A stretch of DNA of 50,088 nucleotides from Fimenecus sp045632525 (GCA_045632525.1 JAZQWV010000059.1:1-50088); one strand, 5' to 3'; positions 7,472-15,205 are shown, numbered from the stretch's first letter. Notes: generated from the sequence alone by a model not told the origin. Numbers and translations: made by a program.

Positions 7472-8986
7472 TTAATCATCCTGTGCGTTTACTTTTTCAA
7501 TGGCTCTCTTGTTAGCACTATGCTCATCAAGAGTTGTTGCCAGATAAATCTTTTTGTTATTGTCGTGAGCAAAGAAGTAATATTGAGTTGTATCAGGGTT
7601 AAGTGCTGCTTCAATAGCGGCTGCGCCCGGATTACAGATAGCACCTGTTGGAAGACCAGCTCTTTCATAAGTGCTATAACCAAGAATAAATCCATTAATC
7701 TGAGATGGAGAAGTTACTCTTTGCGAAATTGTGTTTGTAACATAGTCTTTTGTTGAGTCACATTCAAGTGTTGGGTAAAGACCTGAACGGTTAAGACGGT
7801 TGTGAAGAACTGAAGAAACCAATTTAAACTGGTCGTGGTTTGCACCTTCCTTTTCAATAATAGATGCAAGTTTTATAATTTCATCAGTTGTTTTGCCAAG
7901 AGCTTCAGCTTTTTTTGCATATTCTTCTGTCCAGTAATTTTCAAAAGCATCAAGGAACTCACGAATAACTGCACCAGGTGTTGCACCTTGCTCAAATTCA
8001 TAAGTTGCGGGGAAGAAATAACCTTCGAGAGCGTGATATCTTTCTTCTTTATTCTCGATTTTGGCAATGAAATCATATTCGTCACTGAAATCAATTTCAT
8101 CAACAACTTTATAAAGCGAAGATGCCGAGCATATATCGTTCTTTTCAAGTCGTTCAAAAATCTGGTCAATTGTATAGCCTTCAGGGATAGTAACGCTTAT
8201 AATCTTGCCACGCTGAACACTTGTTTTAAAGCGGGTAAGCATTTTTTCAACGCCCATATCCTCTGTGAAATAATAGATACCGGGCAAATAATTTTCGTTA
8301 GTATATCCCATCACTTTAACGAAAAGATTACAGAACATTGTGTTTTTAATAAGCCCTGCTTTGTCAAGCACACGAAGAGCTGTGAAAGTGTCTGCATCAT
8401 TTGGAAGAGTAACTTCCACAATCTTTTCGTCGTCACGATTGATTGCAAGAACATCGTTGAGACAACTGAGAATTATAGATGAGCTTAAAATGGCAACAAG
8501 AATACAAACACCCAAAACTATAAGTGGCTTTTTAAATTCCTTTTTCTTTTTATTGTCTTTTTCTGTGTCTGAAGAATTTGAATCAGAATAAACGGCTTTG
8601 TGCACTGAAGTTTTGAGCGTCTTCAGCATAGTGTTGAAATTCGGCTTTTGCTTGTCATTTTTCTTTTCAATAACAGGCTTTTTCATTGCACTTTTGCTGA
8701 ATTCCATAGTGTTTGAACTTTTCAATTCTCTTTCTGCATTTTCTTCTTCAAAAGATTTAATAAAACCAAAATCGTCTGCTTTTTCATTGAGTGTGTTCTT
8801 CTTTTGCACATCAATATTAATTTCAGGCTTCTTTTTTGATTCAACCTTTTTCTGTGGCACAGCAGGTTTAGGAATTCTCTTTTGTGGCTCAACCTTTGAA
8901 GGTCTGTTGCCAAGAGCATTCCCTGCATATTCATTTAAAAGGTCGTCATAACTATTGTCGGAAAATCCTTCTGAAAACTTATTCAT
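7472..8986 (-). CDS. mltG: Endolytic murein transglycosylase MltG with a long cytoplasmic N-terminus
   Basis: The 504-residue product has three parts. Residues 1-153 are a charged, Lys/Glu-rich, low-complexity cytoplasmic region. Residues ~154-176 form a single transmembrane helix (PLIVLGVCILVAILSSSII). The rest is an extracellular YceG domain with a LysM-like segment (VTIPEGYTIDQIFERLEKND) and the catalytic part (EGYFFPATYEF, IIKLASIIEKEG, VSSVLHNRL, LECDSTKDY, YERAGLPTGAICNPG). The catalytic Glu is the E of SIIEKEG. MltG cuts nascent glycan strands and sets their length. The N-terminal extension is much longer than in E. coli but is common in Firmicutes. The gene overlaps its upstream neighbour by 4 bases (ATGA). 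The ribosome site is AAGGAGG. Confidence 0.93.
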   Translation of the reverse strand: MNKFSEGFSDNSYDDLLNEYAGNALGNRPSKVEPQKRIPKPAVPQKKVESKKKPEINIDVQKKNTLNEKADDFGFIKSFEEENAERELKSSNTMEFSKSAMKKPVIEKKNDKQKPNFNTMLKTLKTSVHKAVYSDSNSSDTEKDNKKKKEFKKPLIVLGVCILVAILSSSIILSCLNDVLAINRDDEKIVEVTLPNDADTFTALRVLDKAGLIKNTMFCNLFVKVMGYTNENYLPGIYYFTEDMGVEKMLTRFKTSVQRGKIISVTIPEGYTIDQIFERLEKNDICSASSLYKVVDEIDFSDEYDFIAKIENKEERYHALEGYFFPATYEFEQGATPGAVIREFLDAFENYWTEEYAKKAEALGKTTDEIIKLASIIEKEGANHDQFKLVSSVLHNRLNRSGLYPTLECDSTKDYVTNTISQRVTSPSQINGFILGYSTYERAGLPTGAICNPGAAAIEAALNPDTTQYYFFAHDNNKKIYLATTLDEHSANKRAIEKVNAQDD

Positions 8987-9537
8987 TGGATAACCTCCTT
9001 ATCTGTAACAACAATGTTGATTTTTATATCATATTTATCGGTTGGAATTTCATCTTCTAACAAAATGTCATAACAAGGTGAAACGCTCACACCGTTAAAG
9101 TCTTTTAGAAATCTGTCATAATAGCCTTTGCCGTAACCGATACGGTTTTTCTGTCTGTCGGCAGAAAGGCAGGGGACAATAACCAAATCATTTTCTTTTT
9201 GAACATATTTTTCACAAGTTGGTTTTGGCTCAAAAATGTTATACATACCTAAAACCAAATCGTCAGCATGGCTGACTTTGAAAAATTCCATATTGCCATC
9301 TCTATCAAGGCAAAGGGGATAAAAAACATCTTTTGCTTGCGCTTTGCAACACTTAACAATGTGCTTTGTGTCAAATTCATCATCAGTTGATGAGAAAATA
9401 AGCACTTGTTTTGCACTTTTAAAATAATCACTATTGCAAATTGTGTCACTTATGATTTTATCCCAATGAGATTTTGCATTTTTATCAAGACTTTTTCGTT
9501 TCTCGATAAGTCTTTTTCTTAAAACTTTTTTATCCAT
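8983..9537 (-). CDS. 5-formyltetrahydrofolate cyclo-ligase
   Basis: The enzyme converts 5-formyl-THF to 5,10-methenyl-THF with ATP. The family pattern is clear: MDKKVLRKRLIEKRKSL at the start, FSSTDDEFDTKHIV, and near the C-terminus VPCLSADRQKNRIGYGKGYYDRFL, the nucleotide and folate site. A longer frame reaches an ATG at 9573, but its extra 12 residues merely read the end of the DJ-1 gene out of frame. The family begins at the ATG at 9537. That start overlaps the DJ-1 stop by 8 bases, which suggests translational coupling without a strong ribosome site. The length of 184 residues is normal. It lies in an operon with dTMP kinase, fitting folate and thymidylate metabolism. Confidence 0.9.
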   Translation of the reverse strand: MDKKVLRKRLIEKRKSLDKNAKSHWDKIISDTICNSDYFKSAKQVLIFSSTDDEFDTKHIVKCCKAQAKDVFYPLCLDRDGNMEFFKVSHADDLVLGMYNIFEPKPTCEKYVQKENDLVIVPCLSADRQKNRIGYGKGYYDRFLKDFNGVSVSPCYDILLEDEIPTDKYDIKINIVVTDKEVIQ

Positions 9538-10078
9538 TATAAATCTGTAAAGATGCGCGGATTTTCTGTGCATTCTCGCGTGATGTAAGAACTTCTGCTA
9601 TCTGTAAACCGAATTCAATAGCACTACCCATTCCACGAGCTGTGATAATGCTACCATCTTTCACAACATAATCTTTTGAAATGTCAGCACCGAAAAGTTC
9701 TTCTTCAAAACCGGGGAAGCAAGTTGCATTTTTGCCATTTAAAAGCCCTTTGTGACCAAGAATTGATGGTGCAGCACAAATAGCACAAACTAATTTCTCG
9801 TTTTGGATTGCCCAATCAATAGCATTTTGTACAGTTTCACTTTTTTCAAGATTTAATGTGCCGGGCATTCCACCGGGGAGAACAATTGCTTCTGTTTTTT
9901 CATCAAGTATTAAACTTTTTTCAGCAATATCACAAGCAACAGGAATCTGATGTGAGCCGATTACAAAATCTTCGCCCACGCCAACAGTGAGTACATCAAG
10001 TTCTGCACGACGAAGCACATCAACAACTGCCAATGCTTCAATTTCTTCAAATCCGGGTGCTAAAAATACATATACCAT
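9530..10078 (-). CDS. DJ-1/PfpI family protein
   Basis: The 182-residue cytoplasmic protein has the DJ-1 fold pattern: VFLAPGFEEIEAL at the start, with the conserved Glu that pairs with the active Cys, then AIVLPGGMPGTLNL and the nucleophile elbow LVCAICAAPSILG with the Cys near residue 100. Bacterial relatives (YajL, ThiJ) act in oxidative and carbonyl stress protection; glyoxalase or deglycase activity is debated. The motif and length favour the DJ-1 subfamily over the PfpI protease subfamily. It starts 4 bases after the GNAT gene and overlaps the cyclo-ligase gene by 8 bases. The ribosome site is TTGGAGTGA. Confidence 0.88.
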   Translation of the reverse strand: MVYVFLAPGFEEIEALAVVDVLRRAELDVLTVGVGEDFVIGSHQIPVACDIAEKSLILDEKTEAIVLPGGMPGTLNLEKSETVQNAIDWAIQNEKLVCAICAAPSILGHKGLLNGKNATCFPGFEEELFGADISKDYVVKDGSIITARGMGSAIEFGLQIAEVLTSRENAQKIRASLQIYNG

Positions 10079-10082
10079 AAAA

Positions 10083-10802
10083 TCACTCCAAAGTGATGCC
10101 TACATAGCAACACAATTTTTTTATATTGTCGTTTTCTGTTCTAATCATAGCAGGGTGTTCGTCTTCACCAAAATCAATGTTACCCTGAATAATTATATCG
10201 TTCTTTTTATATTCTTCTGGAATACTCGAAAATTCGCATTCAGCATTTCTGATAATCACATTATCGTCATCAAAAATCAAGCCGAAACCTTCAACCTTGC
10301 CACCATAGTGGATACAAGATTTTTTCCAATATTTAACTATTTCTTCGTTGAAACTGAATTCACAGTCAAAAGCGATTTTTTCTTTGATTTTGGGTGTTGT
10401 GCCATCGAAAATGTAGCTTCGTCTTAATCCGAAGTTCTGGAATCCGCACTTTTCATAATAGTCAAAAAGACTTTTTTCTGCGGGAACTAAAAACAAAAAG
10501 TCAAATCCGTTGTCACGGCAAAAATCATAAGAATATTGAAGCAAAGTTTTCATGTAACCTTTGCCACGATGACTGTAATTTGTCATGGCACAATAAACGC
10601 ATTTGCCTTTGTATTCGCCAATGGTACAATCCAAGAGAAATAACGCAGATGCAATTTCACCGTCAACACGAATAACGGGTGTAATTGTGTCACCAAAGAT
10701 ATTCTCGAAAAAATATTCAGTTATCTCACTATCTTCAAGAAAAACACTTTGCCATAAATCTTCTAATGCTTTTCTGTCAGAATAACCTGCAAAATCAATC
10801 AT
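10083..10802 (-). CDS. GNAT family N-acetyltransferase
   Basis: The 239-residue product carries an N-terminal GNAT domain. The acetyl-CoA binding motif A is YCAMTNYSHRGKGYMKTLL (R-G-x-G-x pattern, near residues 85-105), followed by DFLFLVPAEKSLFDYYEKCGFQNFG, the usual motif B with Tyr and FYxxxGF. The C-terminal ~100 residues form a second, less conserved domain of the kind seen in Eis-like or two-domain GNATs. The acceptor substrate is unknown. It sits 2 bases after the DUF2156 gene, and its product may be linked to it functionally because both have GNAT-like folds. Confidence 0.83.
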   Translation of the reverse strand: MIDFAGYSDRKALEDLWQSVFLEDSEITEYFFENIFGDTITPVIRVDGEIASALFLLDCTIGEYKGKCVYCAMTNYSHRGKGYMKTLLQYSYDFCRDNGFDFLFLVPAEKSLFDYYEKCGFQNFGLRRSYIFDGTTPKIKEKIAFDCEFSFNEEIVKYWKKSCIHYGGKVEGFGLIFDDDNVIIRNAECEFSSIPEEYKKNDIIIQGNIDFGEDEHPAMIRTENDNIKKLCCYVGITLE

Positions 10803-10804
10803 AA

Positions 10805-11689
10805 TTAACCCTTATATACTGCAGAATACTTAATAACAAGTCGGTGTGGATGATAAGAGAGTTTTGCTCGTCTTAAACCTTCACTACCTGTATCATCTTC
10901 ACGGTTGATAAATTCATATCTGTCTTTAAGTTGACGGGCAAATTCACGGTTAATCATTTGATAAGCACCGCGAATATTACCATAAGCCTTTTCAACATGA
11001 GTACAGAATGTGTTGTTGTTGAGTTTCTCACCAAATGTGAATGCAACAATCTCGTTTTCAATTGTGAGAATTCCACCTTCAAGACCTAATTCAAAGAAGT
11101 TAGCAAGAGCCTTTTTTATTGCAAGATGCTCATCACCAATTTCTTCGGGATTTTTCTCGCGATTAAGTCTTTCCCAATGCTCGTTGAGAAGTTCACATTG
11201 ATGAATGTTATCTTTTGTAATGGGTTCATATTTCCAATCAAAAGTCTTTTCAAAATATGAAATATGATTTCTCTTGCTTGCGAGTTTTCTACCTACAAGA
11301 TTCGCTAAACTTTCACTTGTGTAAAGATAGTCGAAATAATCACGCTCTTCTGTGATTTCAAATTGTTTTGGAAAAAGGTAATTTAATTCGTCACGGTCTT
11401 TTTCTGTCATTCCAAAGAATTCAAGACTAACGCCAAGACTTTTTGAAAAGTCTATGAGTTTTTCAATAGTGGCTTTTTTGTCGCCGTCACCGATTGGATA
11501 ACAGAAAACAGGCTCGTCTGTGAAATCAGCAGAAACAAAAATACCGTTATCGTTATAAATCTTATTTTCATAAATATCTGACCACATAAAAATATTACCG
11601 AAACAATATTCACAACAGTCAGTTTGTCCAAAGTCAAAGGCTCTGAGAATCCATTCTTTGTCTTTAAGAGTAGGGGAGTGAAACTCCAT
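10805..11689 (-). CDS. DUF2156 (phosphatidylglycerol lysyltransferase C-terminal-like) protein
   Basis: The 294-residue soluble protein resembles the GNAT-like C-terminal domain of MprF/LPG synthase without the membrane part. Recognisable stretches are CCEYCFGNIFMWSDIY, ERDYFDYLYTSESLANLVGRK, LASKRNHISYFEKTF, and near the end INREDDTGSEGLRRAKLSYHPHRLVIKY. The standalone family is widespread in clostridia and its substrate is not known; aminoacyl-tRNA-dependent transfer is only an inference from the fold. The start codon shares one base with the tmk stop (TAATG), which indicates coupling. The ribosome site AAGGAG lies within tmk. Confidence 0.82.
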   Translation of the reverse strand: MEFHSPTLKDKEWILRAFDFGQTDCCEYCFGNIFMWSDIYENKIYNDNGIFVSADFTDEPVFCYPIGDGDKKATIEKLIDFSKSLGVSLEFFGMTEKDRDELNYLFPKQFEITEERDYFDYLYTSESLANLVGRKLASKRNHISYFEKTFDWKYEPITKDNIHQCELLNEHWERLNREKNPEEIGDEHLAIKKALANFFELGLEGGILTIENEIVAFTFGEKLNNNTFCTHVEKAYGNIRGAYQMINREFARQLKDRYEFINREDDTGSEGLRRAKLSYHPHRLVIKYSAVYKG

Positions 11690-12354
11690 TATAAAATCTC
11701 CTTAACTATGTTACATATAGTATTTCCGATTTCTTCAATTGATAAAGGTTCATCACCATCATAGCATTTAACAACATTCCAACCAAAGCGGTCAGCAGCA
11801 TAAAGTGCTGCTTCACGACAAGATTTAAGATATTCCACATTTGCCTCGTGAACATCTTTCTTTGTCTCTTCACCCTCATAGCGCTTTGACATAAGACGCT
11901 GTGAAATGTCAACATCCATATCAAGATAGATAACTGCATCAGGTGATGGAATTTCCATCATTTCATATTCTGTGTGGAACAACCAGTCAAGATATTTATC
12001 CCATTCTTCTTTAGGAAGCTTTACTGTTTGGTGAACAGCATTTGATGTTGTGTAACGGTCTGCAAGAATGAGAGTGCCGTTGTTATAATCATCGCCCCAG
12101 AATTTCTTGAAACTTGCATATCTGTCAACTGCATAGAAAAGTGATGCAGAATAAATATTAACATCTTGTGGGTTGCTACCAAATTCGCCACCTAGATACA
12201 TTTTAACAAGTGTGCTTGATGGGTTTTCATAGTCAGGCAATTTAATTTGTCTGAGTTTAATATTATTGTCAATAAGTTTCTGTTTTAAAAGCTCAACCTG
12301 AGTTGATTTGCCACTGCCGTCAAGACCTTCAATAACAATCATTTTTCTGTTCAT
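11689..12354 (-). CDS. tmk: Thymidylate kinase
   Basis: The product is a dTMP kinase of about 221 residues that converts dTMP to dTDP. It has the P-loop IVIEGLDGSGKSTQ, the DRY-type motif ADRYTTSNAVHQ, and the later DAVIYLDMDVDISQRLMSKR lid region. An ATG 15 bases upstream (12369) is in frame, but AAGGTGG then abuts the codon. The ATG at 12354 has GGAAG at 8 bases and gives the usual short N-terminus (MNRKMIVIEG). It is the first gene of the operon ending with trmB and is divergent from thyX, which supplies its substrate. Confidence 0.92.
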   Translation of the reverse strand: MNRKMIVIEGLDGSGKSTQVELLKQKLIDNNIKLRQIKLPDYENPSSTLVKMYLGGEFGSNPQDVNIYSASLFYAVDRYASFKKFWGDDYNNGTLILADRYTTSNAVHQTVKLPKEEWDKYLDWLFHTEYEMMEIPSPDAVIYLDMDVDISQRLMSKRYEGEETKKDVHEANVEYLKSCREAALYAADRFGWNVVKCYDGDEPLSIEEIGNTICNIVKEIL

Positions 12355-12391
12355 AGCACAGTCTTCCACCTTACATAATTATACAGATAAC

Positions 12392-12420
12392 ATTATAACA
12401 AATAATTTTTAATAATACAA
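12392..12420 (-). promoter_or_regulatory. Promoter of the tmk-trmB operon
   Basis: On the minus strand TTGTAT (12420-12415) is followed after exactly 17 bases by TATAAT (12397-12392). No other strong promoter is evident within the nine tightly packed genes downstream. Confidence 0.65.
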
Positions 12421-12458
12421 TAATAAATGAAAATAAAAATCAGAATTGCTTTTATAAT

Positions 12459-12683
12459 TTTGAATTTGTCGAGATGATTTATCGTACGAATATGTTACAC
12501 AAATGTAGAGGAGGGCCTCTGTGCCCTCCCGCAAGTGTACGATAAAATTACGGGCGGGCACGGAGACCCGCCCCTACAAACCAACCTAATTGGTTAAATC
12601 TATAATTGCAACGCAGTTCCGACACTCTGCACTCTGCACTTTGCGTTCTGTTCCACAAACCCTAATTTTTCTAACTCTTTGAT
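12459..12683. repeat. Composite intergenic repeat, copy A
   Basis: This block fills most of the tmk/thyX gap. In order it holds a short TTGAATTTGTCG box (about 12460-12471), a 75-base element with ends TGTAGAGG and CCCCTACA (12504-12578), a conserved 29-base segment (12598-12626, containing GCAACGCAGTTCCGACACT), heptamer repeats (12625-12650), and a tail with ACAAACCCTAATTT. The same parts recur in the same order at 15294-15534. No protein-coding frame is supported. Confidence 0.75.
12504..12578. mobile_element. Small inverted-repeat element with two hairpins (MITE-like), copy A
   Basis: The ends are imperfect inverted repeats (TGTAGAGG / CCCCTACA). Two GC-rich hairpins lie inside: GGAGGGC/GCCCTCC (12510-12529) and GGGCGGG/CCCGCCC (12552-12573). 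The GC richness contrasts sharply with the AT-rich surroundings. No transposase is present, so movement is inferred from the second copy at 15346-15422. Confidence 0.55.
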
Positions 12684-12689
12684 TTGTTA

Positions 12690-12718
12690 TTGTTTTTTAT
12701 ATTTTTTTATGTTACAAT
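12690..12718 (+). promoter_or_regulatory. Promoter of thyX
   Basis: TTGTTT (12690-12695) and TACAAT (12713-12718) are separated by 17 bases. They lie 40 bases before the start codon, just after the end of repeat copy A. Confidence 0.5.
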
Positions 12719-12757
12719 GAAAAACAGAAAATAAAGCAGAAAATTGGGGGATTGACA

Positions 12758-14131
12758 ATGAGCTACGATTATAACAAAAGCACCGCATTGATTATTGGTA
12801 TGACCGATACTGACGAAAAGGTTACTGCTGCGGCAGGTCGTGTTTCAACTCAGGAAGGTACAGCGCTTTCTATTTGGGATAAATCTCAGGATAAAGAGAA
12901 AAATGCTAACCTTATCGGCAAGGTTACAGCATCGGGTCACACAAGTACAGTTGAACACACATATTTTCAACTTGCGTTCCAAAATGTTACTGCTGTTGTT
13001 GAACAGTTTATTATCGAATTCAGACTTGCATCATATACAGTTAAGTCAAGACGATATGTTAATTTCAGCGACGCAGGTTTCTATGTGCCTGAGTTTAATA
13101 ATGAAGAAATCACAAAGAGTTATAAAGAGCACATGAGCAAAATGTTTGCTCTCTATGATGAGCTTTGTGAAAATGGGGTTCTTCGTGAAGATGCTCGTTT
13201 TGTGCTTCCATATTGTCTTTATAGCAACTTCTTCTGTTCAGTAAACGGCAGAGAATTCTTGCACATGCTTGACGCTATGATTTATGGTCGTGGTGCAAAA
13301 TATCCTGAAATTAAAGCGTTGGGACTTGAACTTTTAGAACAGGCAAAGATTAAAGCACCTGGTATTATGTCAAGTTTCAAAGAAAAAGAAATCAAAGAAG
13401 ATGGTCCTGATTTGTCATTTGTGAATGTCCAGCTTGAACATACAAAGACACCTGTTGAGCTTCTTGGTGCAACACCAAATGCAGCAAAACTTATTGCAAG
13501 AAATGCATTGATTTTTGATAAGAATTGTTCAACAGAACAGGCAGAAGAAATCATCAAAGATGATGCGATTACAGAGAAAATCGTTGAAGCAGTTGCAAAA
13601 TGCAAAAGACCAAGAGCGCTTGAATGTGCAAATTATACTTTCCGTTTTAACAATGTTTCTCTTTCTTGCATAACTCACTTTGCTCGTCACAGAATTCAGT
13701 CAATTGAAATTCCTGAACTCATTAAAACAGATAGATTAAGTTATATTGTTCCACCAGTTCTCAAAGATAAACCAGAACTTTTAGAAAAATATAAACAAGC
13801 ATTTGTTGATACAGATAAAGAGTATAAACGTCTTAAAGAAATGGGTGTGGCAGAAGAATTGTTGGTATATTATCAACTTTCAGGTAATACACTTGATATT
13901 GTAACAACAATGAATGCGAGACAGTTAATGCTCTTTATGAGACTTCGTTCTTGCACTCGTGCTCAGTGGGAGATTCAAGAATATGCCGTTGAAGCACTTA
14001 AAATTCTTCGCAAAGCAGAGCCAAAAGTGTTTAAATTCTATGGTCCAAGCTGTTTTGTGAGCGCTTGCCCTGAAGGAAGAATGACTTGCGGCAGAGCAGG
14101 GGAAATCAAAGAGCGTTTCAAGGCTTTATAA
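12758..14131 (+). CDS. thyX: FAD-dependent thymidylate synthase, tandem-domain ThyX
   Basis: ThyX makes dTMP from dUMP using methylene-THF, FAD and NADPH. This protein has 457 residues, about twice the classical length, and shows two ThyX-like halves. In half 1 the usual RHR motif is EFR (residues ~87-89) while the following SRRYVNF is kept. Half 2 (from ~225) keeps FARHRIQS (~309-315) and the C-terminal substrate motif NARQLMLFMRLRSCTRAQWEI (~386-406), whereas its SxRY part is degraded to TDRLSY. The C-terminus ends with a Cys motif (CPEGRMTCG). The two halves therefore look complementary. An in-frame TTG at 12752 is possible, but the ATG at 12758 follows TTGGGGGA at better spacing. No thyA is seen. 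It is divergent from tmk and likely cotranscribed with the amidase. Confidence 0.9.
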   Translation: MSYDYNKSTALIIGMTDTDEKVTAAAGRVSTQEGTALSIWDKSQDKEKNANLIGKVTASGHTSTVEHTYFQLAFQNVTAVVEQFIIEFRLASYTVKSRRYVNFSDAGFYVPEFNNEEITKSYKEHMSKMFALYDELCENGVLREDARFVLPYCLYSNFFCSVNGREFLHMLDAMIYGRGAKYPEIKALGLELLEQAKIKAPGIMSSFKEKEIKEDGPDLSFVNVQLEHTKTPVELLGATPNAAKLIARNALIFDKNCSTEQAEEIIKDDAITEKIVEAVAKCKRPRALECANYTFRFNNVSLSCITHFARHRIQSIEIPELIKTDRLSYIVPPVLKDKPELLEKYKQAFVDTDKEYKRLKEMGVAEELLVYYQLSGNTLDIVTTMNARQLMLFMRLRSCTRAQWEIQEYAVEALKILRKAEPKVFKFYGPSCFVSACPEGRMTCGRAGEIKERFKAL

Positions 14132-14144
14132 TTAAAATTCTAAT

Positions 14145-14855
14145 ATGAAAAACGGTAGAAAAAACAACAGAAAAACCTTTATTTTTCCAATAATTGCACT
14201 GTTTTCGTTGACACTTTGTTCCGTGTTGGCACTCTTATTTGTCGGTGGCGAAGAAGCTGTTTATAAACTTAATCAGCTAAACTTTGTGCCTGACGAAAAA
14301 ACAGTTTGCATTGACCCAGGCCATGGTGGTGATGACCCGGGCGCATTGGGAAAAGATAGAAAAGAAAAAGACGATAATCTGCGTCTTTCTCTTCTTGTGC
14401 GAGATATACTCACAGATAGGGGATATACTGTTGTAATGACCCGTGAAAACGACAGTGGCGTTTCTTTGTCTGACCGATGTAAAATCGCAAATAAGGCAAG
14501 AGCGTCACTTTTTGTTGCTATTCACAGAAACAGTAGCACAGGTGACGGCAAGGGTGTTGAAACATGGGTTCATTCAAGGCAACCCACTGACGATATGTTG
14601 CTTGCCGAGAATTTAATGGAAAATATGCGCGTTGTTGGTTTTTCAGCGGATAGAGGAATAAATTTCGGCTATCGCAAAGGCGAAAATATGAATTATTATA
14701 TAAATCGCAACACCAAAATGCCATCATGTCTTTTAGAAGTGGGATTTATCACAAGTGACGAAGACAACGAAGACTTTGACGAAAAACTTAATGCTTATGC
14801 CAAAGCTATAGCCGACGGTATTGAGCAAACATTACTAGAAATGAACGGAGATTAA
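14145..14855 (+). CDS. N-acetylmuramoyl-L-alanine amidase (Amidase_3, CwlD-like)
   Basis: The 236-residue protein has an N-terminal membrane anchor or uncleaved signal (residues ~9-30, FIFPIIALFSLTLCSVLALLF) and a catalytic Amidase_3 domain (~48-232). The zinc ligands are visible as the His of CIDPGHGGDDPG, the Glu of RKEKDDNL and the His of FVAIHRNSS. The catalytic Glu lies in CLLEVGFITSDEDN. The enzyme cleaves the bond between MurNAc and the stem peptide. The short single-domain form with a membrane anchor resembles CwlD, which shapes spore cortex, but that role is inference. The start lies 13 bases after thyX without a clear ribosome site, so coupling is likely. Confidence 0.88.
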   Translation: MKNGRKNNRKTFIFPIIALFSLTLCSVLALLFVGGEEAVYKLNQLNFVPDEKTVCIDPGHGGDDPGALGKDRKEKDDNLRLSLLVRDILTDRGYTVVMTRENDSGVSLSDRCKIANKARASLFVAIHRNSSTGDGKGVETWVHSRQPTDDMLLAENLMENMRVVGFSADRGINFGYRKGENMNYYINRNTKMPSCLLEVGFITSDEDNEDFDEKLNAYAKAIADGIEQTLLEMNGD

Positions 14856-14857
14856 AC

Positions 14858-14890
14858 TCAAAAACTCAAAACGCAAGAACGCAGAAACGG
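14858..14890. repeat. Heptamer-period array (reverse orientation)
   Basis: The sequence after the amidase stop reads as degenerate 7-base units (AACTCAA, AAACTCA, AAACGCA, AGAACGC, AGAAACG). A 15-base stretch, AACTCAAAACGCAAG (14863-14877), has its exact reverse complement at 15545-15559, so the two enclose the whole tRNA/repeat region. Confidence 0.6.
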
Positions 14891-14921
14891 AAAATACTTG
14901 AATTTTTTTATTGAAAAACCC

Positions 14922-14950
14922 TTGACAATTTAATATTGTTGATATATAAT
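14922..14950 (+). promoter_or_regulatory. Promoter of tRNA-Gln
   Basis: TTGACA (14922-14927) is followed after 17 bases by TATAAT (14945-14950), a near-consensus sigma-A promoter placed 14 bases before the tRNA. Confidence 0.85.
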
Positions 14951-14963
14951 TGCTTTTGCTCGT

Positions 14964-15037
14964 TGGGGAATAGTGTAACGGTAGCACGACAGACTCTGAC
15001 TCTGTTTGTTGGGGTTCGAATCCCTATTCCCCAGCCA
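14964..15037 (+). tRNA. tRNA-Gln (anticodon CUG), CCA encoded
   Basis: A full cloverleaf can be folded. The acceptor stem is TGGGGAA (14964-14970) with TTCCCCA (15027-15033). The D arm is GTG/CAC. The anticodon stem is ACAGA/TCTGT around the loop CTCTGAC, which gives anticodon CTG (14996-14998). The T arm has the TTCGAAT loop. The discriminator G is at 15034 and an encoded CCA at 15035-15037. It reads CAG glutamine codons. The 3' part of the gene is repeated downstream (15206-15220). Confidence 0.97.
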
Positions 15038-15080
15038 TAAAAATAGTCATCACTTTTGTGGTGACTATTTTTTTATAATT
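15023..15080. repeat. 58-base direct repeat, left copy (tRNA-Gln tail plus terminator)
   Basis: This stretch starts in the T-arm side of tRNA-Gln (CCTATTCC), includes the CCA end and covers the whole terminator. It is identical to 15206-15263. A duplicated tRNA 3' end is the normal footprint of site-specific integration (attL/attR-like). Confidence 0.9.
15041..15077 (+). terminator. Terminator of tRNA-Gln
   Basis: AAATAGTCATCAC (15041-15053) pairs with GTGGTGACTATTT (15058-15070) around TTTT and ends in a run of seven T. The same hairpin recurs at 15224-15260 as part of the 58-base duplication. Confidence 0.9.
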
Positions 15081-15205
15081 AGGGATTCGAACCCGTAGGG
15101 TTTTGGCGTTAAGAAAACGATTCAGTGAATCGTTTTTAGCCAAAAAGCACGAGACATTTATGTCGAGTGTGAAGTATGCAAGGCGAACGCCGAAGCAGAC
15201 GGTCG
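15081..15205. mobile_element. Short structured insert between duplicated tRNA-Gln tails
   Basis: Only 125 bases separate the two 58-base copies, and they hold no gene. The insert starts with an inverted copy of the tRNA T arm (15080-15094). A long hairpin follows: TTTTGGC (15101-15107) pairs with GCCAAAA (15139-15145), and inside it AAAACGATTCA pairs with TGAATCGTTTT. Then come GACAT/ATGTC (15153-15164) and AGGCGA/TCGCCT (15181-15208). It may be the remnant or the non-autonomous form of an integrative element; that is inference. Confidence 0.5.

Noticed and set aside
7835..8482. Open frame opposite mltG, 215 codons
   Set aside because: It runs antisense to the conserved MltG catalytic domain and has no start signals; its Phe/Cys-rich product is typical of a shadow frame.
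15080..15094. tRNA on the minus strand suggested by GGATTCGAACCC
   Set aside because: It is only an inverted T-arm fragment; no cloverleaf can be built around it.
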